Below are positions 1 through 10,465 of a DNA stretch of 64,000 bases, piece by piece; the first letter of the stretch is position 1; the number at the start of each line of letters is the position of its first letter. A program made the translations under genes and the position numbers. This stretch comes from Thermomucor indicae-seudaticae (taxonomy: Eukaryota > Mucoromycota > Mucoromycetes > Mucorales > Lichtheimiaceae). Under the pieces are notes generated by a model. It saw only the letters and a list, made by a program, of their open reading frames with translations. It did no database searches and was not told the origin of the DNA. The stretch lies in NCBI GenBank assembly GCA_000787465.1, contig JSYX01000140.1, forward strand, positions 1 to 64,000. Direction: 5' to 3'.

Positions 1-312
1 TCCTCGACAGGACCTCGTACTGAGCCTTTTTCTGTAACGTACATCTCTCAAAAAGTGTTTTCGGACAAGACGCCTCCCTTTTTGCGATGTGCCATTGTCT
101 TGGAATGTATAAAGACTTGGGCGTAAATGCTTTTTTATTCCGTGGTAATGTGGTTCTCTGCTTGACGCAAATCATGCATCACGCTTGGCGCAAAATGTGC
201 GTCCTTTACGGCGTCAAAAAGAAACACGGATAACGCAGATTGCGAGGAAAAAGCTGGGTACAAAATTTCAGGCACTGTAGCACCAAAAGGGGAAGCTTAT
301 TGTTCTTTCATC
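1..312. other. upstream non-coding region of the AFI1-like gene
   Basis: I see no supported gene here. The stretch lies directly upstream of the AFI1-like start codon and probably holds its promoter and leader. A short TATAAAG-like string near 108 is too far from the ATG to be assigned with confidence. Confidence 0.4.
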
Positions 313-2887
313 ATGTCAAATCGCCATGTCGAATACGTCCTGTTGGCAGAATTCGACATTGACAAGGGCGCACTGCTCAAATATCAGTACCCGACAGAGA
401 CCGGAACCGATGAACAGTATGTGTGAATGGTCATCCCGAAAGGCATACTTCAGCTGATCCCCGTGCTCGCTACAGTGTCTTATCCGAGTTAATGTTGCCT
501 GATGGTGCTCACTTGCGTGCAGAAGACTGGACTATATTTTGTCTCAATCAAAGGATTCCAGAACTCGACAGTGACAATGATGCAGACGAGAGTGATGCAG
601 AGGATTGCAGAGAGAAACCCTTACTTTATGTACTGAATCTCGTCCGCACCAAACATGACGCTACTGCGCGAAGGTATGATGTGTCAAGACAAAACGAGGA
701 TGCGTGTGGGCTTACGGTTGGCTGTGGATATCACAAAGAGGAGCACATGTAAAGGCAATGGCGATATGCACGCAGCATCAATTTCTCCACATTTACAAGG
801 TGAGCTACATATCCAAACAAAATACAGAAAAGAGAATTGATGCATCCGATTAGCCAGTGCTGCTTTTAGCCATGGAAAAGTACTTTTTGAACCCGTCATG
901 TGATGTTCTAGAGTCGCTTTACAAGGCAGTGAATTCAATGGATCTTTCAAGAATGCCGAGGCTGACATGGCATGAACGGCAAATTCTACGGTCCTCAGAT
1001 AACACGACAATGTTCGAGGAGATGTTTCAAGACGAAGCAGACAAGGTGCAGTCGCCGACAACTGTAACCTGTGAAGGACCTCGTTGGGGTGATGAAGAAG
1101 ACGAAGAAGCATCGCGGCTTCGACGAGGAACTTACATTGATCTGACGTCTGGGCGTGAAGTACATGCTTTCGTGGGGAAAGATCGACATTTTTTTGATAC
1201 CAAGATCGAATATGAAGGAATCAAACTCCCTATTCGGGTTCCACTTACAGTCAATGCCGAAGAAGTTGGTGATGTGAGTTTTCAACTCGAGGTGGCCGTT
1301 CATACTTAGTTTCACTGATATATATATGACTTTTGTTGCAGTTTTCACTCATAACCCTCATTCGAACATTCTCACCACCTGGATCCCACCCCGGGTCCCC
1401 GAATCCGCATCATCCTCATCTCGATAGTCCTGGCACCCACACTCATCCTATCATGCTCCTCTTGAACGCTCTTTTGACGCAGAAACGCATTATCTTCTTG
1501 GGATATGGTCATCCATCTGGTGAAGTGGCAAACTATGTCCTTGCTGCATGTGCCTTGGGTAGTGGATGCGGCACCGTGCTGCGTGGTTTCACCGAACGCG
1601 CATTTCCTTATACCAATCTTACCAGCATCGATGATTTACTGAAATGGTAAGCAACATTCGCCATAAATCAGCGGGACCGACTTCTTACGAAAATTCGCAA
1701 GTCCTGGTTTCATTGCTGGAGTGACGAATCCAAAGTATGAAGAACACACGTCATGGTGGGATGTACTTTGCAATATCAGCACCGGAAAGATCACTGTCAG
1801 TAAAGACATTGCCATGAATTGCCCTAATACACGACATAACTCTATGGGATTGTCTGCAAACGACGCAGACCTAGCTTCGGTGACATCACTTTCTATTGGG
1901 CGATCTACTGCTGCCGGTTCGAAATCAGAAGAGAAGAATAATAAGGAACGAGACATGGACACAGAGTTCATGCATGATGTAATTAGAAATGGAAAAGACG
2001 AACTATCCGTTACACTGTAATAACTGACTGCATGGCTTTGCCTATAGGTCATGTCCGCTATCCAAAGTCATTACGGTGAGACAGCGATCCGTGCCAAATT
2101 TCAAGAGTACGTTGCTCGGTTCGTCCGGCTAGCAGCTGTCTATGAAGAAGATGTTTACCATCAAAGCAAACTATCATGGCCGCATGATCCGGAAACAGAC
2201 CCAACAGGTCTTCTTGGTCAGGGTTACGTGTTTCCAGACGAAGCGACAAAGCAACGTGAGCTGGCTGCCAATGCTAATCGTATTGAAGGCTGGAGACGGA
2301 CGATTTCTTACAGATATTATAAGAAGGTAATGACAGTGTAAACACGGTCACATCTCAATAGATAATTCTTAGGCGCGAGATCGTTTGTAGGGTTTCAACC
2401 TGTGGAGACAAAACTCAAGTATAAAGAATCTGGACATCTATCGACAGATATGTAAATTCAAAGTACTTCGCAACATCCCCGACGAAGAAGTCGTTGCCAT
2501 TCTGGAGGCTTTCTTGAAAAACATTGTTTCTGATAAACACATGATTGAGGTAAAGGTTTACTACGGTCTTGCCATTTTGCATCATAAAGCTTGACGCTGT
2601 TTGTTATGCAAGTTTTTATCTTTCCTGCCGCAACATCAAGGGGGTCTTGCACCTATCGGCATTTGCTTATTCCATTCATCAAGTACCGTTCGACGGTATA
2701 CTGTCGAGCTGTTCAATCGGCTTGCAAAGAATCCTGTAAGTAAAACTGTTGTAGTAAGATACACTGCTTTTGTCTAACTAACATTGTATAGACCGGCAAT
2801 AAATTCCTGCAGGGTTTACCAAAGTTCCAAAAACTAACCTATGAACGCCTTTGTCGGTCCACCATCTCGAGGATGAACCGCGTGTGA
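313..2887 (+). CDS. AFI1: AFI1/MesA-type Arf3-docking, polarity-axis protein (multi-exon)
   Basis: Exon 1 opens at ATG 313 with [20 protein letters not shown]. After a 59-nt intron (417-475) the frame continues as [20 protein letters not shown]. Both strings are typical of the Afi1 N-terminal docking domain, which binds the GTPase Arf3 in budding yeast. Later exons (roughly 857-1273, 1341-1648, 1700-2020, 2051-2325, 2390-2550, 2620-2730 and 2794-2887) carry [20 protein letters not shown] and [20 protein letters not shown]. These match the C-terminal SPA (stabilisation of polarity axis) domain, a DENN-like fold. The spliced protein is roughly 600 residues and ends MNRV-stop at 2885-2887. By homology it is a cortical polarity and vesicle-traffic factor. 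Internal exon ends between 670 and 860 and near 2340-2390 are approximate. Family assignment is strong; exact splicing is not. Confidence 0.85.
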
Positions 2888-3467
2888 ATACGGCTGCACA
2901 TCTCGGTGCAGTATAAGTCGTCATCACTCGTACCAAACAGTTATATACCGCCGTTCTTCTACTTTCTGTCTTGACTCACCCAGTACTACTTAATTCATAT
3001 TTATTCGTATTTGTGGTTGAGCAATGAATTGATTCTCCTAATTTGCATTCTGTATACGAGGTCTATGTTTGTCAGTGACTCGAAAATGCCCTTCTGGATA
3101 TACTAGTTGCGACAGTTCAACTGACAGTCGTCTCGATATCATCGAGGCATGAGGAAACTGCCGACGGTATAGACATATCATAACCGATTGGAATATCAAT
3201 ACGATAGATATTACGGAGACACTTGAAACTGTGCGATAAGGTAATCGATTCTATGTCCTCTTGTTTTTGTCTAGAAACCCAACCATCCAATTTCTGTCCT
3301 GTCTTTGTTACTTGTATCTGATAGATAGTACATATTACGAGAGACAGGTTGCCAGTGAGTCCCTTTAAGCCGAGAAACTACCGATGATGAGCCGCGAGTA
3401 ATGCCTGCAATATAAAAGGGAAACGTATCTTTTCTATCCATCACGTCAATCAAGCCTATTCTTTGTT
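2888..3467. other. intergenic region, AFI1-like 3' side to next promoter
   Basis: No convincing coding frame on either strand; the 60-residue minus frame at 3271-3453 has no recognisable features. The right end holds the promoter of the gene starting at 3468. Confidence 0.5.
3411..3418 (+). promoter_or_regulatory. TATA box of the gene at 3468
   Basis: TATAAAAG lies 57 nt upstream of the start codon at 3468, a normal distance for a fungal TATA-type promoter with a short leader. Confidence 0.55.
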
Positions 3468-4001
3468 ATGGCTCACCAAGATGATCAGCCCGTCTGGTGG
3501 CAAGATCCTTTCTCGTTAAATCACGCCGTGCCTTCCTCTTCAATAATGCAAGACAAGCCTTCTGTTGCTGGACAACAACAGGTTTTGGAGCAGATCGCCA
3601 CTGAATCGACTATTGTGGATGATGAAGTGCCACCTTACGACGAAGAACATCAGCCTAGTAATAACGGGATGATGGACCCATTATCGCCGCCGCCACCTCC
3701 TTATTATTCTTTACAGCAACAACAACGTCCCCTGGAAGATGATGATGAGGGAAGTAGTCGTTTTTCAGAAAAGCATCGACCATGCATGGCACGAACAGCT
3801 TGGTGCTGCCAAAGCTGGATATCGCAAATGCAAAATGATCGCCGGTTAGCATGTTGCGGCTGTTTCTCTTGTTGCTTTCTACTTGTTATTATCCTAGTGC
3901 TTGTAACTGTTTTCGTGATTTTGCCTCGGCACACTGAAATTTCTTCGTCATTCGAAGATGCTTCTTTTTCCAATACCGGTTCCCAAGGAACTATATTATA
4001 A
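3468..4001 (+). CDS. hypothetical single-pass membrane protein with proline-tyrosine motifs
   Basis: Open frame of 177 residues in one exon. The N-terminal 110 residues are acidic, Gln- and Pro-rich and look disordered. They include SPPPPPYY around residue 80, which contains a PPxY-type motif able to bind WW-domain (Rsp5/Nedd4) ubiquitin ligases. A cysteine-rich juxtamembrane patch (ACCGCFSCC) leads into one strong membrane span (FLLVIILVLVTVFVIL, about residues 137-152). A short Ser-rich tail of about 25 residues follows. The Cys cluster could be palmitoylated (inference). I do not recognise the family. The architecture recalls fungal LEA-2-like membrane proteins, but the expected extracellular domain is absent. 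A further 3' exon from about 4048 (see that region) cannot be excluded. The start is supported by the TATA box upstream. Confidence 0.6.
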   Translation: MAHQDDQPVWWQDPFSLNHAVPSSSIMQDKPSVAGQQQVLEQIATESTIVDDEVPPYDEEHQPSNNGMMDPLSPPPPPYYSLQQQQRPLEDDDEGSSRFSEKHRPCMARTAWCCQSWISQMQNDRRLACCGCFSCCFLLVIILVLVTVFVILPRHTEISSSFEDASFSNTGSQGTIL

Positions 4002-4562
4002 ATCATATAATGGATAGATCCCTTAACTTTTTGCCGGCTTGTGCGTATAGACTTTCCGCTAGATCGTTTACGCAATAACGAGTTTGCATTAAAAGACATT
4101 GCCATTTGCGCTGGGAATCAATCTGTAGACTGCTTGGTGCCAAATCGTATTGCCGCTCTCCTCCGATCTGCTCCAGGCCCTTTGTTCGGTGGACATGCCT
4201 GTTTTGGAAGAAGCTCCACGGCAAAGATCCGTGGTTCCCAACAAGGGCGACCCCAACTTTTGTATCTATCTTGGTCTCTTAGCAATAAACTATGATAACA
4301 GTAAGTGCAAAGCAATCAGGGGTCGAGGATAGGATAACCCCTTTTCCTAGCTTGTTTGGGAAAACGAGCGAAGTTCTTCTTGGAGGGAGGTCAACCAATC
4401 ACAGTCATTCCACGTCATTTTTGCTTAGGAATAAAAAACTTCCTTACCCCACCCCCACATCTATCGGCTGGAATGTACAACATGACGCACAGCCTATAAG
4501 AAACGAGCGCGTTCACATGCATGAAACTGGACCTCGGGCCCGATCCGCGGAAACTTCTATGC
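4002..4562. other. unassigned region with two open frames
   Basis: After an acceptor-like GTGCGTATAG (about 4047) a plus frame runs to 4295, and another plus frame (4150-4332) overlaps it. Codon choice looks coding in places, but neither has a start, domain or continuation I can defend. It could be a missed 3' exon of the membrane protein gene or a decayed coding segment. Confidence 0.3.
4318..4342. promoter_or_regulatory. pair of STRE-like elements (AGGGG / CCCCT)
   Basis: AGGGGT at 4318-4323 and CCCCT at 4338-4342 lie in opposite orientation about 20 nt apart, some 310 nt upstream of the 4654 start codon. The core matches the fungal stress-response element. Function is inferred from the match only. 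Confidence 0.35.
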
Positions 4563-4570
4563 TATATAAA
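4563..4570 (+). promoter_or_regulatory. TATA box of the gene at 4654
   Basis: TATATAAA lies 84 nt before the start codon. A GAAxxTTC heat-shock-factor-like half-site pair (GGAAACTTCT, about 4549-4558) sits just upstream. With the STRE-like pair this suggests a stress-regulated promoter, which is an inference. Confidence 0.5.
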
Positions 4571-4653
4571 CGCTGTCATCAACGAATTCTTGATCGACAT
4601 CAAGTTCGAGCTCTTCTAAACCCAAGACCTTCTACTCTTCTACCACCAAAACC

Positions 4654-4929
4654 ATGCTGTCTCTGTTTCGATCTGCTGCCAACCGTGCCGCTTCGTCGCG
4701 TTCGTCCATGGCATTCCGGACAAGCACAATGTCTGGCTACCGGTTTTTCCTTCATGAACAAGCCAAATCCACTCGGATGAGCCAAGAACAAGAGGAACAA
4801 ACGCATCATCCTCAAGTCATGCCACTGACCGATGCTACGCTCTATGCACCTCAAGGTGTCCAGCAAGACGAGTTCATTTTTGCTTCCGCGGCATTTAATC
4901 CCACCGTCAATGCCGTTTTCGATGAGTAA
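4654..4929 (+). CDS. small hypothetical protein, probably mitochondrial
   Basis: Intronless frame of 91 residues. The first 30 residues (MLSLFRSAANRAASSRSSMA and following) are rich in Arg, Ser and Ala and lack acidic residues, as in a mitochondrial presequence. The rest is acidic, Gln-rich and probably disordered, ending in NAVFDE. I do not recognise a family. A strong TATA box, a heat-shock-like element and STRE-like sites precede it, so it may be a stress-induced small protein. The upstream ATG at 4592 is in another frame. Real-gene status rests on promoter context and the presequence-like start. Confidence 0.6.
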   Translation: MLSLFRSAANRAASSRSSMAFRTSTMSGYRFFLHEQAKSTRMSQEQEEQTHHPQVMPLTDATLYAPQGVQQDEFIFASAAFNPTVNAVFDE

Positions 4930-5079
4930 TCCCTCTCTCTTATCTATCCATAAAGCACCTCTTTGTACATACTCTTTTTGTTACGTAATATATACATACC
5001 TCTTCTTTGCTTTGCGTTGTTTAGCTGGATTTCAATAAAGCCATCCTGCTTATCGAAATTTTCTCCTTCTCTTTTGTTC

Positions 5080-5948
5080 ATGGTGTCCTCTACACCTATT
5101 CGCTTGTTGCGCCAAGTCACCGTGCGCGCTTATTCAACAGTCCCTGAAAAGCGTCTCATTTACTCGACTCCCAATGCGACATTGGTCAAATTAGCCAAAC
5201 TGTTTTCATTGTCAACTTTAGGGGTTAGGCTTGCTGTTTATTGTGTGTTCCTTGCACGCATATAACCCGTACCGACTAACATTCAGGGGTCGTTGTAGAT
5301 CTCATCCATTTCGACGCCAGCCGTGATGTACTTTTGGGAAATCCCCGCTGGTATGTAAAATGCTTAATGCTCTATACACCTTGCCTAGTTCTCACTTTGC
5401 ATAAGTGCAAGCAACGGGTCTGAATGGATACATGTTCCTTGGTGGTGAGTATCCCCAGTTCCTGACAAGAAGAAAAAAAACATTGATGCAGTCATGAAGA
5501 ATCTTTGCTTCAATACGTTATTCATCATCTTCTTGCCGCAGCTCTGATTGCTAGCACCTGTTCAACTGGCGCCCTTCATTATCTACTATCACCCTTCATC
5601 AATTCCATCTATTTACACACGACGAAAAGCAGCGTCCAATCCACGAAAGAATCCATAACACCCAACACGGTTATTACGCTAGAGACATTGGATTTATTTG
5701 CTAGACGGCGACAGACGACGTTGCCTCTTCGTGATCTGGTGCCTTCCTCAGGCCTGCTTTTGACTTGGACAGTCAATCGTAAAGTCATTGAGCGCCAATA
5801 CGCCGAAGAACGCTTGAAAGGGGTTGCACCTACCATTAAGCAGACCCGATTTTGGCTGGATAGACGAAATGGTGTGGGTGACGCGGAAGCCATGAGCCAA
5901 GTATTGCGCGTGATTCAAGAGAACCATCGTCGAAGGCGTGTCGTATGA
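5080..5948 (+). CDS. TMEM70-like mitochondrial inner-membrane protein
   Basis: Exon 1 (5080-5223) encodes an Arg-rich presequence (STPIRLLRQVTVRAYSTVPE) followed by LVKLAKLFSLSTLG, a pattern typical of the TMEM70/TMEM186/TMEM223 group just before its first membrane helix. Probable exons 2 (5299-5350) and 3 (5412-5444) supply the first helix region. The last exon (5500-5948) carries a second helix (LLAAALIASTCSTGALHYLL) with SPFINSIYLH, which resembles the conserved segment after helix 2. A soluble C-terminal tail of about 100 residues follows. In animals TMEM70 helps assemble ATP synthase and complex I. Here I infer only a mitochondrial two-helix membrane protein. Intron 1 (GTTAGG donor) is the least certain boundary. 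Confidence 0.6.
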
Positions 5949-6064
5949 TGAAAGATAAAGTAAATGCGACAACTTGTAGTACTCCAATATAGAATGTATC
6001 TCATTAGTTCTGCATAATGTCTGCTTCCTCTTGTTGCGTTTTGATCTCAGTGTTCGGATTATCA

Positions 6065-6971
6065 TTATCCCTTCATTTCTGTTTCTCTGGTGCTTTCTGT
6101 CGACGACGGAACCGCGTGTCTTCGAGGAAAGCTAGGCTTCATACGACCAAAAGAGATCGACTTCGGAATTTTCAAGCGAGACATTTGCGATGTCAAGTCA
6201 TCCATATCCATCGCCAGTGGCGGACCTGCTTGTTGTTGCGCATGCTTTTCAGGTTTGTTCCTCATAGACCGAGCCCGTCGCTCCTCAAAAGACAGTGTAC
6301 CCGTCATGACAAGATCGAAAGGGAAGTTCTTTGGGTACTTGTGCTTGTCAATTAGGTGCAAACGGCGCATTTTTGGTGAAACGAATTGCTTTTCGCAGCT
6401 TTCTACGAAGCATCGAAACTACATAAAGTGGGGCAGACATGAGGAAGACAGAAAAAGGGCTCCCACCTAGATAATAATAACAACTTACGACTTTTTCACC
6501 ACGGTCTTTACGCATCTGTATCAAGACATTATGGCATTCATCCAAGTGCAGCTGCAACCAATGATGACCAGGGAACACTTTACCGCATGCAGCACACACG
6601 TTTCGATGTCTTGTCTCATAATGCAACTCGTACGCCGTAACGGATGGGAACTCGGCAGGAACTCCCTGACGCGAGCAGCAACTTGGAAGCGCACAGTATA
6701 TTGGCCTCGACAGGTCCCTAAAAGCAAGTTTAACGGGGTTTAGTGCTGCAGTTACTCATACGCGAAGACATCGTCTGTACTTTTGAATGGAGTCCGCTTG
6801 TTCGCGGATCATGTCAATCTCATGCTCACTTTCAGCATCACGGGCAAGCCATATTGCACGCAGAGCAATGTTTCCTTCTTGAAAGAAAGGATCGTCTGGT
6901 GCATAAAGTCTCTTTTGCGGCGTGTAGATCATGGAAGAATGAACAAGTGCTTGCTTTCGTAACTGGAGCAA
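6065..6971 (-). CDS. ZNF511-like C2H2 zinc-finger protein
   Basis: Reading leftward from ATG 6971: an acidic N-terminal part (PDDPFFQEGNIALRAIWLAR) and a short intron near 6755. A C2H2 segment follows (LPSCCSRQ...ELHYETRH), then a second finger NVCAACGKVFPGHHWLQLHL with DECH. After an intron near 6400-6480 comes a third finger (CEKQF...MRRLHLIDKHKYPKNFPFD). A basic tail follows, with FPRRHAVPSS near the stop at 6065. The order of fingers and the RRLHLIDKHKYPK motif are characteristic of the ZNF511 family, nuclear proteins of poorly known role. The start codons of this gene and MND1 are divergent and 94 nt apart. Exon joins are approximate. Confidence 0.75.
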
Positions 6972-7065
6972 AAATGGGCCTCCGCAGTCGTTGTCTTCGT
7001 CTTTCTCTCCCCTCTCTTTTTATTACCTTTTAAGACAGCAAGATCGTGCCAGGAAGATCGCGATT
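6972..7065. promoter_or_regulatory. shared divergent promoter, ZNF511-like / MND1
   Basis: Only 94 nt separate two divergent start codons, so both genes must share this region plus 5' leaders. It holds a pyrimidine-rich run (TCTTTCTCTCCCCTCTC) and no clear TATA box. Confidence 0.45.
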
Positions 7066-8082
7066 ATGGTAAGAACGATTCCCACATGGTACCTTACGGA
7101 TGGGCCATTAAAGCTCTCTCAAGTCCAGGAAAGGACTTTCTCTTGAAGAAAAACGGAAACGATTGGAACAGGTTTTCCATGAAAGCGTAAAGTTTTCTTC
7201 ACCTTTTTCTGACGATAAGACTGAACCGGGCTGATAGATAAACTTTAGAGCGAGTTCTACAATCTTAAAGAACTTGAAAAGATTGGACCAAAGAAAGGAA
7301 TAGGTCTGTAATGGGTCAATGCAAAGGATGACATGCCAAATCTCACGTCATGCATCGACAGTTTCTCAGTCGGTCAAGGATGTGCTACAAAGCCTTGTGG
7401 ATGATGGCCTTGTAACAACAGACAAGATCGCCAACTCCAACTACTATTGGTCTTTTCCGTCAACAGCAGTTCAAACTGTAAATGTTATTTCATTTGAATA
7501 TCCGTGCAGCTACTGATTGTTACCACCTTACAGAAACGCAGAAAATTGGATGATCTGCGAAAGCAAGTAGAAGAAGAGAAAGCTAAAAGGGCAAAACAGG
7601 AAGGAGCTTTGCAAGCCGCCCAGGCGGGTCGTGAACAATCGGTAAAAAATCTACCTCACACGCACGTGGTATAGGGCGATTGGGGTTCTAAAAAGCTGTG
7701 GGGTAGGATGAACGAAAGGATATCTTGGAGCAGCTCCAGAATGCAAAGGATGAGCAACGTGCATTGCTAGCCGAACTCCAAAAGTATAAAGACAATGACC
7801 CAGAAATTCATCATATGAAAGGTCAGTAATTTGTAGGAAAAACCCATGCCAGTTCTTGTGTCCTTAAAAACAAGTGTAGCGAAAGCCGCGGCGATCGCTA
7901 AAGAAGCCGCGAACCGATGGACAGGTATGGATACTGAGTGGGGATGATACGCAACATATTAACAACCTGTTACAGAGAACATTTGGATCATGGAGTCCTA
8001 TTGCGCCAACAAGTTCAACATCGACCGCAAAGTCTTTCAAAAAGAATTTGGAATACCCGATGACCTTGACACCTTTTCATAG
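7066..8082 (+). CDS. MND1: MND1, meiotic recombination coiled-coil protein
   Basis: Partner of Hop2; the heterodimer promotes Dmc1/Rad51 strand invasion in meiosis. The spliced start reads [19 protein letters not shown], close to the family consensus. A winged-helix-like N-terminal domain follows ([26 protein letters not shown]), then coiled coil ([19 protein letters not shown]). The conserved C-terminal blocks [17 protein letters not shown] and [11 protein letters not shown] end it. Exons read by frame: 7066-7068, 7124-7186, 7249-7303, 7362-7477, 7534-7641, 7707-7821, 7880-7924 and 7976-8082. All junctions are GT-AG and keep frame. Exon 1 is the ATG alone. Length is about 206 residues, normal for MND1. 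Its presence implies retained meiotic machinery. Confidence 0.93.
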
Positions 8083-8190
8083 TCATCCCAGACAAAACTC
8101 CTACATATAAAACCGTAACCTTTCGTTACCCATTTATTCGACATACTTTTCGCTTTTCCCCGTTTGCAAAAAGAGAAATATACACACACG

Positions 8191-10015
8191 ATGCCTGTCA
8201 ATAAGCGTCCGTCATTTGTGAATTTTCCCATTCCATTCGATCATCCCTACACGCTTCCGACACTCATGGTTGCAGTGGCAACTTCCTCACTGTTATATTA
8301 CTATTTGCAAAGATCACATACTGCTGATCTAGTTGAAGCTGTCAGAGTTCGAGACATCAGTCGACGGCGACATTTGAAGCGACCTGAAGATCGTTTCCGG
8401 AGCTTAAAGGTTGGTCTGCACAAAGTGCCAACAATCAGGAACCAGGCACACACTCATTTCTATTTAAAGGTAGAACAGCGATTCGTGAATCCGTTCCCTG
8501 AATGGCGAGAGGTGCAGTGGTGGGAAACTGCCATATTCTGGCTACTGCGTTGGAAAGGCAATGGTGTCCCTAGTTCTCAGGAGGTAAGGTATCTGATTTG
8601 GTATCTAAAGAGAGAGAGAGCTATGTGAACCAATAGTGCGTCTGTCATCTCAGGAATTGGACAGGATGCTACCTGTTGTCAAACCTTCATTCAATATCAT
8701 GTTTCCAAAAGACCACGAAGAAGATAATACAACGGAACTCACTGAATCTTGGGTACAATTGAACGGAAGACTGCAACGGCATACACCATCGGTTGCATTT
8801 ACATGGCTAGGGTAAGAGACGGACTGAATACGGTTTTAAAGGAAACCACTGGATCAAAGATACATTAATGTGTAAAGAGAGCGATGACTGAAAGCCTATC
8901 CATACACTTATTATTAGCCAATCTACCTGCTTGATCCGGATCGGTCGACTTACTATCCTGACGGACCCTGTCTTTTCAAGGCGCTCAATCAACGATCATC
9001 TCGGTCCTAGACGATTACAGCCTTTGCCATGCACTCTTGATGATATCCAGGAGAATCTCGACATTGTGCTGGTTTCACATGATCACTTTGATCACCTTGG
9101 TAACGTAACCTCTTTTTCCTTAACGGTATAACGTAGTCCCTTTTATAGTTAAATATATATGTATCATGGTAACAGATATCCGTGTGGTCCAGAAGCTGGG
9201 CAATACCGTGACATGGTATGTCCCCCTTGGGCTTCGGTCATGGTTTGTTGAAAAGGGAGTACAGAACGTAAGTATTATGATGCAAGCTTCTATGAGTTCT
9301 CTTTAAAAGGGTTGACTTTCGTTGTCTTATACAGGTAGTCGAACTGGATTGGTGGCAAGAAATCCGTGACACGAAACAGCGCGACGTTACAATTGCTTGT
9401 GTACCTGCTATGGTAACAAAGGCCGCTGGCTTCTTTTGCCAAACGCGTTTGAGAGAGAGAGACTGATATTCTGGGAAATAGCATTGGAGTGGATCACGGA
9501 CATTATTTGACAAGAACTCCACCCTGTGGTGCAGTTACGTGATCAAGTCGCCGACAGATCGCGTATTCTTTTGGTACGGATTAAGCCACCCCAAAATGTA
9601 TCCACGGAAACAAAAGATCTGCTAACGTCTGTCTTATTCTCCCTTTGTGTTTAGCGGTGATACTGGATATTCACCAGATTTATTTAAAGCGATCGGCGAG
9701 CGATACGCCCCTTTTACATTGGCAGCCATTCCTATCGGAAGCTTCAAACCCGAGATTCTTATGCAGCATTTGCATATGGGTCCGACCGACGCAGTCAAGG
9801 TGCATCACGATATCGGGTGCCCAAGGCTTTCTGTCGGTATTCATTGGGGTACCTTCATGATGTCTGACGAGCATTATCTGGAACCTGCTTTGAAGCTGAA
9901 GGAGGCATGGAAACAAATTGCGATACAGCGTGTTGGACATGAAATAGACGCATCTTCAAAAGAAGACACTAGGTTTATCACGACTGCAATAGGCGAAACG
10001 GTATCTTTAGACTAG
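8191..10015 (+). CDS. NAPE-PLD-type metallo-beta-lactamase-fold phospholipase
   Basis: Family members hydrolyse N-acyl-phosphatidylethanolamine to N-acylethanolamine, using two zinc ions in a metallo-beta-lactamase fold. The N-terminus carries a membrane-anchoring segment (LMVAVATSSLLYYYLQRS). Exon 2 (about 8655-8813) has RMLPVVKPSFNIMFPK. The next exon has ILTDPVFSRR and the zinc motif SHDHFDHLG. Then come WYVPLGLRSWF, VVELDWWQE, an HWSGS block, GDTGYSPDLF and HMGPTDAVKVHHDIG. The C-terminal IGIHWGTF-like block is SVGIHWGTFMMSDEH. All expected His/Asp zinc-site blocks are visible. At least five introns interrupt the gene, and boundaries around 9120-9660 are approximate. Homologues of this type exist in fungi and animals. 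Whether it makes signalling lipids here is inference. Confidence 0.88.
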
Positions 10016-10465
10016 ATGTTCTTCTTGTACACTTTATGACGAATGGGCTTTTTCTAAAAGTGAGAGTCCTCGTCCACCCGCTTCAATTTTCCTTACTGAT
10101 TGTAATCTCCTAATACGCATGTTATTGTACAGTACAGTTAATGCGCCAGACTCCGTTTCGGAAAGTAATGTCAGTGAGTCAACGTTGTCTCGTCTGTCTA
10201 GGATTGGAGCACTTCCGTGGAGGCGTATTGCATTGGTTGCGAAATCGCGCAATTCTGGAGATGTGATATTACGTGAGGGGAATTATCACGATTGTGCTTT
10301 TCGAGTACAACCCATTTTCCTATGGAACCGAAGATTCACATAAACACTGGCTTTGATCTTTCTTGAAATTCGTCGTATCAGTTACAGGGATCAAAAGTAC
10401 ATTCTGTCGACAAAGGAAAGAGAGAACAATCTAGAGGGATAAGTGAGAGTAACGGAGGGCTTAAT
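10016..10465. other. convergent intergenic region
   Basis: Region between two convergent stop codons. Short frames here have no recognisable features. It should contain the two 3' UTRs. Confidence 0.5.
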
